From a virus, in the IMG/VR virus record IMGVR_UViG_3300044632_001580, positions 1 to 47,641 of that record: DNA of 47,641 bases; one strand, given 5' to 3'. The notes under the pieces were generated by a model. That model was not told the origin of the DNA. It worked only from the letters and a program-made list of their open reading frames with translations, and searched no databases. The position numbers and the translations under genes are program-made. Every line of letters starts with the position of its first letter. The stretch's first letter is position 1. Of the stretch, positions 42,661-47,641 are shown piece after piece.

Positions 42661-42670
42661 ATAAATATAC
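42661..42670 (-). promoter_or_regulatory. Candidate late promoter element GTATATTTAT before the fibre pair
   Basis: The coding strand reads GTATATTTATTG 14 bases before the ATG, in the 27-base gap after the glycosyltransferase gene. It shares the TATTTAT core. Confidence 0.45.
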
Positions 42671-42673
42671 AGA

Positions 42674-44356
42674 TTAACTTTCTTTCCTTAATTTTGAATC
42701 ATAATGTTCAAAACGGTTATGTTCAGTAGGTGTAATTAACAATAATCCTGGATTTAGATTACCAATGACTGTTTCTTGAAACATGTGACTCATCCATGTT
42801 TGTTCATACGGATGATTCCATTTTGTTTCTAAAAACATTTTTTGATTTCCTGATTTGGAAACTATTTGAGGCCAATTACAATAAAATATTTCACCTGTAG
42901 CAACAGGTATATCTTCATACGATGTTATTGATGTAAACTTAGTTTTTGGAGAATTTGGGTCCAATCCCATTTCAGGTAATTTTGGATTTTCAGGCCAATG
43001 TTTTTCTCTAAATGACTGAGGTACATTATACCAACTCCATTGGGTCCCATTATTACCAAAAAATTCGGTATAATTTAATTTTAAAAAATCAAAATTATAA
43101 TTTTTAATAATGTTTAATGATTTGTTATATAAATTTTTTACATATCTATTAAATCCATTTTTACATACTTGTCCTTCTTCAGGATAAAAAAACATATCGT
43201 CTTCGAAAAAAAACATAAAGTCACTATCACTTTTTTCAAAATGTTCAGCTATAAATTGTCGACCACCACAAATTCCTAAATTTTCTTCAGACCAAATTAT
43301 TTCAAAATTATGTAACTCACATATTTTTATATATTGTTCATCAGTAGTTCTATCAGTAGAATTATTTAAAAGATATTTTTTTGGTTTTTCTATGAAATCC
43401 TTGTCATACGATATCATAGAAGTAATTAAAGTTTCAAGTTGTTTAGGACTGTTAAAACCAATAACATATAAAGACGTTTTATCGATATCTAAACCATTAT
43501 ACAAATTAATTGGTAATTTATTTTTTACTTCTAAAATTTCATTTTTAGCATTTTCAAAAAATGTACCTAATAATCCATCATAATTTATTTCGAAATAATT
43601 TATAATTTTTGGGTACTTATAAACCATTATTGAAAATATTGATTCTTCAGTACCCATATAACCTTGAGATAGAGTTTCATTTAACAACCCATAATAAAGG
43701 GAATTTACTTCCGCAATAGATTCTTTTGTTCCTCCAAAAAACCCTCCTCGTCCAACTAATCTTACATCATCATTCGCCCAATCATTAATTTTAGGATATG
43801 AAAACCCGTGAATTTCATTGTTTGCATCGTATGGAAAACAAATGAAAGAAAATTTAGTAATTTTACTATCTATTTTTTTTAATACATTATCATGTGTAAA
43901 ATACCCTACGTGAACTGTATTTGTTATACCAGCATCTATCCAAAATAATTTATCAGAATTAAATTTATCTAAAATTTTTGCATCGTGAAGAAGAAACATT
44001 TTAGACATCACTAATGGGTTGTAAAATTCTAATTTTGACTGTGTAGACTCAGGTAACCATGAAGATTGATTATACCATTTTTCGTCATTTCTAATACCTT
44101 GAATTTTGCCAAAAAACTCATTTTTAAACCACGATAATTCTCTTAATACAAATTGAGTGTTCTCAGATTTTCGGTTTTCCCAAACAAATTTTTCAAGCTC
44201 AGAGTCTCCAAATATTATTAAATTTTCCTCAATTGTTAGAAGTTGTTTAAATTTTTCTAAATAGTGTTCTTTAAATGGTCTCGCCCATCCTTCATTTAAC
44301 CCATCTCTTTTTAAATCCCAAAGCCCTGTAACTAAAGTTATCTTACTCATAATCAA
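42674..44356 (-). CDS. Bifunctional glycosyltransferase-like protein (HtrL/YibB-like plus GT2-like)
   Basis: A 560-aa two-part protein. Residues about 1-280 resemble the HtrL/YibB family: ITLVTGLWDLKRDGLNEGWA, YNPLVMSKMFLLHDAK, LFWIDAGITNTVHVGYFT, and a GGFFGGTKESI loop. Residues about 295-560 look like a GT-A glycosyltransferase: SLYVIGFNSPKQLETLITSM, EIIWSEENLGICGGRQFIAE and the acidic DFMFFFEDDMFF metal/sugar-nucleotide motif. It probably transfers sugars in two steps, on host polysaccharide or on virion proteins. Overlaps the previous gene by 14 bases. A second ATG two codons in is an equally good start. Substrate not predictable. Confidence 0.8.
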   Translation of the reverse strand: MIMSKITLVTGLWDLKRDGLNEGWARPFKEHYLEKFKQLLTIEENLIIFGDSELEKFVWENRKSENTQFVLRELSWFKNEFFGKIQGIRNDEKWYNQSSWLPESTQSKLEFYNPLVMSKMFLLHDAKILDKFNSDKLFWIDAGITNTVHVGYFTHDNVLKKIDSKITKFSFICFPYDANNEIHGFSYPKINDWANDDVRLVGRGGFFGGTKESIAEVNSLYYGLLNETLSQGYMGTEESIFSIMVYKYPKIINYFEINYDGLLGTFFENAKNEILEVKNKLPINLYNGLDIDKTSLYVIGFNSPKQLETLITSMISYDKDFIEKPKKYLLNNSTDRTTDEQYIKICELHNFEIIWSEENLGICGGRQFIAEHFEKSDSDFMFFFEDDMFFYPEEGQVCKNGFNRYVKNLYNKSLNIIKNYNFDFLKLNYTEFFGNNGTQWSWYNVPQSFREKHWPENPKLPEMGLDPNSPKTKFTSITSYEDIPVATGEIFYCNWPQIVSKSGNQKMFLETKWNHPYEQTWMSHMFQETVIGNLNPGLLLITPTEHNRFEHYDSKLRKES

Positions 44357-45215
44357 AAAATCTAATGTTATTACTTAATTTAGTTTGATTGTACGATGCC
44401 GCAAAAAATAAAAAAACAGACCACCAATTACATATTCTAAATATTTTTTCAGATTTAGACATTGCATACATCTCAAATAAAGTAGATTTAAAAAAATACA
44501 TTAATTCATCATCACTTAATCCTAAACTTCTTGTTGTACTTAAATCACCTTTATAAACATAATCATTGTAATATAAATTTTTATAATTACATTGCTTAAG
44601 TTCATTTTTTAAAATTTCAAATTGTGTAAACACAAATATTGGTCTATCTTGATTTTTTTCAATAAAATTTTTAATTGACTGTATTGAATTTGATAATTCT
44701 TCAGTTTGGTTATTTAATTCAAAAGGTCTGTAATGTACACAATAAAAATTTTCAGGAAATGATTTTAGTTTTTCTTCGCAGAATGACACCACTTCGTCAG
44801 TTAAAAAACTTAATTTTGGCCACTCATCGTACATTATCCATTTTCTATAATTTTCAATATGAGGAAAATTATTTAAATCTTCCACTCCCTCAATAATCTC
44901 ATCAACATAAACATAATATATTTTTGAATTATCAATAACTAATTTAGTTTCATTTCTTTCAGGAAAATTTCCTTCATGAGGACTAAATCCACTAGTAAAA
45001 AATGTAAAATTATCTAACTTGTCTAATTTAAAAATTTTAAAAAAAACATCTCTATTTTCATTATTCATTTTATAAGGATTTAGGCCAAAATCAACATAAG
45101 TTTTAACCTTATATCCCATCTCTTTTAATTTTTCTTGTGTTAGATATACTGAATAGATTGTTGAATACATATCCCCCAAACCTGAATTCATACCGGTAGT
45201 AATATACGCATTCAT
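44343..45215 (-). CDS. Putative glycosyltransferase (GT-B-like), hypothetical
   Basis: A 290-aa protein. It opens MNAYITTGMNSGLGDMYSTI, a Gly-rich first loop after a beta strand, as in GT-B enzymes such as fucosyltransferases. Mid-protein has FYCVHYRPFELNNQTEELSN, and the end has LFEMYAMSKSEKIFRICNWW then SVFLFFAASYN, which resembles the C-terminal sugar-nucleotide domain layout with a conserved Ser. Family not firmly recognised. It is embedded in a run of glycosyltransferase-like genes and overlaps the following one, so a role in the same glycan pathway is likely. Confidence 0.7.
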   Translation of the reverse strand: MNAYITTGMNSGLGDMYSTIYSVYLTQEKLKEMGYKVKTYVDFGLNPYKMNNENRDVFFKIFKLDKLDNFTFFTSGFSPHEGNFPERNETKLVIDNSKIYYVYVDEIIEGVEDLNNFPHIENYRKWIMYDEWPKLSFLTDEVVSFCEEKLKSFPENFYCVHYRPFELNNQTEELSNSIQSIKNFIEKNQDRPIFVFTQFEILKNELKQCNYKNLYYNDYVYKGDLSTTRSLGLSDDELMYFFKSTLFEMYAMSKSEKIFRICNWWSVFLFFAASYNQTKLSNNIRFFDYE

Positions 45216-45219
45216 ATTT

Positions 45220-46140
45220 TTAACTATTTAAAATGTCTATCCAAACCATGTATAATGGTTTAGGTTTACCCCAAGATGGGTCCCAAAGTTCAAAATGATA
45301 TTGGTCATGTTCATCAGTTTGGTGAACGTCAAAAATTAAAGGATGAACAATGTCTTTTAATTTATCATAAACTAATTTCATTATTGATTCTTCTGTACAT
45401 AAAAATTCTTTATCAATAATTTTATCACAAAAATTCCAATACTCATTTATATAATTTTTTAACTGTTTAGTATCTCCTCCAATCATACCTGCAATAGGAT
45501 AATATGGTCTAATATCATAATCAATTATTCCTTTAGTTTTAAAAACATATCCTGATTGAGGATTTGTTGCGGTTAAATTTAAAACTTTATTCTCACTAAT
45601 CTCATTCATTTTTATGAAAAGTTCAGTATTGAATAATTTTGTAAAATCATATTGAGATATTTGATTATTATTCCACACAGGTACTTCATTTGGATTATGA
45701 AATTTTTTATCCCCATATGGAACACAGTACATCCACGGGAATATCCCTGGATGTTGTAATCCTCCGTCAACCCAATAGACCCTATCAAAACCTTCTAACT
45801 CTTGTTCAAGAACTTGGAATTTTCCCCACATTATTTCAGGTCCTCTACCATCTAAGTCAGTATCAAAATTTTTATCTCTAACATCTTTTATTTTTTTATG
45901 ATACTTCATGTCAGATAATTCCAATATTTTAATTTCAAGATTAGATAAATTATAATCTAATTTAAGTTTTTCAATTTCGGATTTATTTTTTTCGTGAGTG
46001 TAACAAACAACTGGAAAATTAATACCACGGCAATGACTAATTAAAGACCCATAATATCTATCTTTTCTAACTGAGCTAGCCCCTTGGAAAGGGTACCCAG
46101 CGACATCTAGCCATAAGGCGGTTACTATTTTAGTTTTCAT
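45220..46140 (-). CDS. Glycosyltransferase-like protein (HtrL/YibB-related)
   Basis: A 306-aa protein beginning MKTKIVTALWLDVAGYPFQG, with IMWGKFQVLEQELEGFDRVY then WVDGGLQHPGIFPW around 105-135. The WVDGG loop matches the HtrL/YibB WxDAG feature. A later GMIGGDTKQLKNYINEYW and FLCTEESIMKLVYDKL complete the pattern also seen in the 560-aa neighbour (GYMGTEESIFSIMVYKY). These two are thus probably related enzymes. The start codon overlaps the stop of the upstream gene by one base (TAATG). Confidence 0.75.
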   Translation of the reverse strand: MKTKIVTALWLDVAGYPFQGASSVRKDRYYGSLISHCRGINFPVVCYTHEKNKSEIEKLKLDYNLSNLEIKILELSDMKYHKKIKDVRDKNFDTDLDGRGPEIMWGKFQVLEQELEGFDRVYWVDGGLQHPGIFPWMYCVPYGDKKFHNPNEVPVWNNNQISQYDFTKLFNTELFIKMNEISENKVLNLTATNPQSGYVFKTKGIIDYDIRPYYPIAGMIGGDTKQLKNYINEYWNFCDKIIDKEFLCTEESIMKLVYDKLKDIVHPLIFDVHQTDEHDQYHFELWDPSWGKPKPLYMVWIDILNS

Positions 46141-46880
46141 TAGAATCTAACGTGAAAATCTCCAAGTTTAGTGTAGAACGAAAAACAATTTTGAATGAAG
46201 TGATTTAAAACTCCTTCATATTGGTATTTCATGTCAGCTTCTAATGCTGAAATTCCAATTTCAAAACCATCAGGATAATTTCTAATGTCATTAGCGATAC
46301 TATACCATAAAAATTGTTCCCATCTTTGTACAAAAAATTTAAATTTTGAATTGTTCCTAAAAACTAAAAATTGTTCGTTAACCACATGAGCCTCATCCCA
46401 TTTATTATGGTCAAAAACATCGTAATCAAAAAGTTTATCTCTAAAAAAACTTTCATTTGGATTTAACTTGTGAGGACCAATTGGTGCGGGTCTTTCAAAC
46501 AAAAAATCAACATTATTTTGTTCCATATGGTCAAGCATGTTTAATATTTTTTGTTCATCAAATCCATCATGCATTCTCCAATCACCATCAGTAAAAATAA
46601 TATAATCGGGACTATTTCCAGTTTCTTTCTGATGTTCTAGTATATGTTTTAAAGATAAAACTTTTAAATTTAAATTAAAATTAAATCCTCCCCTTGAATC
46701 ATATAATGGTGGGTTAACAATTTTTGTGTGAATTCTGTCACCTTGATTTCTTAATTGTTCATTATTTGTTGTGATAAAAAACTCACATTCTTTAGTTTTT
46801 TCACGTAACTCTTTATAAAACTCAGGAGTGATAGTTTCATAAGGTTCGTTGATTGCTAGTGTTGTAAAACAGTATCTCAT
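46140..46880 (-). CDS. Glycosyltransferase-like protein with DGD motif
   Basis: A 246-aa protein: MRYCFTTLAINEPYETITPE, then NLKVLSLKHILEHQKETGNS followed by PDYIIFTDGDWRMHDGF. The DGD after a hydrophobic strand is the DXD metal/nucleotide-sugar signature of GT-A folds. A FLVFRNNSKFKFFVQRWEQF helix and an EADMKYQYEGVLNHFIQN segment follow, seen in nucleotide-diphospho-sugar transferases. The acceptor is unknown. It is translationally coupled to the next gene. Confidence 0.75.
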   Translation of the reverse strand: MRYCFTTLAINEPYETITPEFYKELREKTKECEFFITTNNEQLRNQGDRIHTKIVNPPLYDSRGGFNFNLNLKVLSLKHILEHQKETGNSPDYIIFTDGDWRMHDGFDEQKILNMLDHMEQNNVDFLFERPAPIGPHKLNPNESFFRDKLFDYDVFDHNKWDEAHVVNEQFLVFRNNSKFKFFVQRWEQFLWYSIANDIRNYPDGFEIGISALEADMKYQYEGVLNHFIQNCFSFYTKLGDFHVRF

Positions 46881-46882
46881 AT

Positions 46883-47560
46883 TTATAAATTTAAATCATT
46901 TAAATATTGCAGGCATTGCTCCCCGCTTGGTTTAGTTGGGTTATCGTATTCATCTAACTGAATTCCAATAAAAAAATTTTTATTATCTCTACGTATATAG
47001 GTCTCAGGTTTGTCATACCCACAGTAAAAAATATTATCATCTGAAATTTTTGACATATATTCATGTAAAATTTCTTGGTCAGTCCCCCATCTCAAATCAG
47101 AACTACTAATAAAACTATTAAAATGGTCCTCAAAATCAGTAATTTTTCGTATTATACCAAATAAACCACTAGGTACTGGAGAATGCCACGGGTGGTCTCT
47201 TATTATAAAATAATCTTTATTAGATTGTACCCATCTATTGATATATTCCACTTCTCGTTCAGAAAGTCTACTATCTAAATCTCTAGATATTGTAATCCCG
47301 TCATCAAAAAAAGAAATAAATCTCCAAAAAAATGGGTAATCTTTTGGAGGACGATTACCAAATGAAAAAGACGACACGTCAATCATTTTTGCCCCCATAT
47401 TTGATAATTTATCAATATATTCGTTACGAATCATTTCAGGATGGTAATAAATCACCGTTTCCCAATCAGGTAATAACTTTTGATTGATTAAAATATTTTT
47501 CTCAGCACCTGTGTAATATTTGTAGTCTAATCCAAATAAACTGTAAGAAATTGATTTCAT
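46883..47560 (-). CDS. Glycosyltransferase-like protein with DLDSR motif
   Basis: A 225-aa protein (MKSISYSLFGLDYKYYTGAE). FWRFISFFDDGITISRDLDS then RLSEREVEYINRWVQS has DLD in the DXD place, followed by FIIRDHPWHSPVPSGLFGII and WGTDQEILHEYMSK. This fits GT-A-like proteins that read a glycan-related acceptor. It lies two bases before the next gene and just downstream of another gene cut by the window edge. Confidence 0.75.
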   Translation of the reverse strand: MKSISYSLFGLDYKYYTGAEKNILINQKLLPDWETVIYYHPEMIRNEYIDKLSNMGAKMIDVSSFSFGNRPPKDYPFFWRFISFFDDGITISRDLDSRLSEREVEYINRWVQSNKDYFIIRDHPWHSPVPSGLFGIIRKITDFEDHFNSFISSSDLRWGTDQEILHEYMSKISDDNIFYCGYDKPETYIRRDNKNFFIGIQLDEYDNPTKPSGEQCLQYLNDLNL

Positions 47561-47561
47561 A

Positions 47562-47641
47562 TTAAATAATTTTACTAAAAAAATCTAAAATGTAATCCTC
47601 ATCGAAATAAATTGGTAATTTATTTTCATTAAAAATAGGAG
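47562..47641 (-). CDS. C-terminal end of an upstream gene (partial)
   Basis: The minus-strand frame is open from the window edge to a TAA at 47562 and encodes about 26 residues (PIFNENKLPIYFDEDYILDF, then FSKII). It ends two bases before the next start region. The short stretch does not identify a family; its setting suggests another glycan-related gene. Confidence 0.55.
   Translation of the reverse strand, partial: PIFNENKLPIYFDEDYILDFFSKII

Noticed and set aside
1-47641. Prophage, plasmid or bacterial chromosome origin
   Set aside because: No integrase, repressor operon or bacterial housekeeping genes; dense T4-like core genes on both strands instead. nrdAB and SOD are plausible phage cargo.
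1-47641. tRNA genes, CRISPR arrays, introns or inteins
   Set aside because: The gaps between genes are short and show no tRNA-like or repeat-spacer pattern; polymerase, NrdA/B and other usual intron hosts are continuous.

Overview
This window looks like part of the genome of a strictly lytic, AT-rich, T4-like myovirus (Caudoviricetes). It carries the T4-type replisome and recombination core: family B DNA polymerase gp43, DnaB-type helicase gp41, UvsX, gp32-like SSB and an RNase H/5'-3' exonuclease. It also carries a contractile tail: sheath gp18, tube gp19, gp15-like sheath terminator, gp13 neck protein, and gp25, gp6 and gp53-like baseplate wedge proteins. No integrase, tRNA, rRNA, IS element or CRISPR array was seen. 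The host cannot be read directly. Most start codons lack a Shine-Dalgarno sequence and have A/T-only leaders, and NrdA/NrdB are of the eukaryote/Bacteroidota-like class I type, so a Bacteroidota host is a reasonable guess but not proven.

Layout. 1-1905: end of the baseplate module (gp6-like, cut by the window edge, and gp25), minus strand. 1967-2906: a flavodoxin-fold FMN reductase-like gene and a small overlapping ORF. 2978-11195: nucleotide and replication block, minus strand (nrdA, nrdB, gp41 helicase, a small unknown, RNase H, uvsX, gp32-like SSB). 11261-12161: two small unknown genes. 12192-31815: tail and baseplate block, minus strand. Read in transcription order it is sheath, HAD hydrolase, tube, a gp26-like/tail chaperone gene with a probable programmed frameshift, a tape-measure candidate, then two giant baseplate proteins (1630 and 2220 aa) with a gp53-like gene between them. 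31933-32079: a tiny plus-strand ribbon-helix-helix-like gene. 32080-33634: gp15- and gp14-like neck genes, minus strand. 33689-37646: plus-strand cluster (SNF2 helicase, Mn-type superoxide dismutase, gp13 neck protein, one unknown). 37649-40444: DNA polymerase, minus strand. 40533-42646: two fibre-like proteins sharing an N-terminal domain, one with a Pro/Thr-repeat stalk. 42674-47641: a run of glycosyltransferase-like genes.

Most interesting points. (1) A complete Mn-type superoxide dismutase, an FMN-reductase-like flavoprotein and a HAD hydrolase each carry a short extra N-terminus containing (or, for the HAD protein, approximating) an (L/I)-x-E site. This resembles T4 capsid-targeting peptides cut by the prohead protease, so they could be enzymes packaged in the head and injected. 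All three have the same candidate late-promoter motif just upstream. (2) That motif, TATTTAT on the coding strand, lies 3-36 nt upstream of at least twelve structural or accessory genes and was not found before the replication and nucleotide genes examined. (3) A +1/-2 overlap at a T6 run extends the gene between tube and tape measure, which is where other phages make frameshifted tail-assembly chaperones. (4) An OmpA-like, potentially peptidoglycan-binding segment sits inside a 1630-aa tail protein. (5) A Pro/Thr-repeat fibre lies beside a glycosyltransferase cassette, suggesting glycosylated virion fibres or modification of host glycans.
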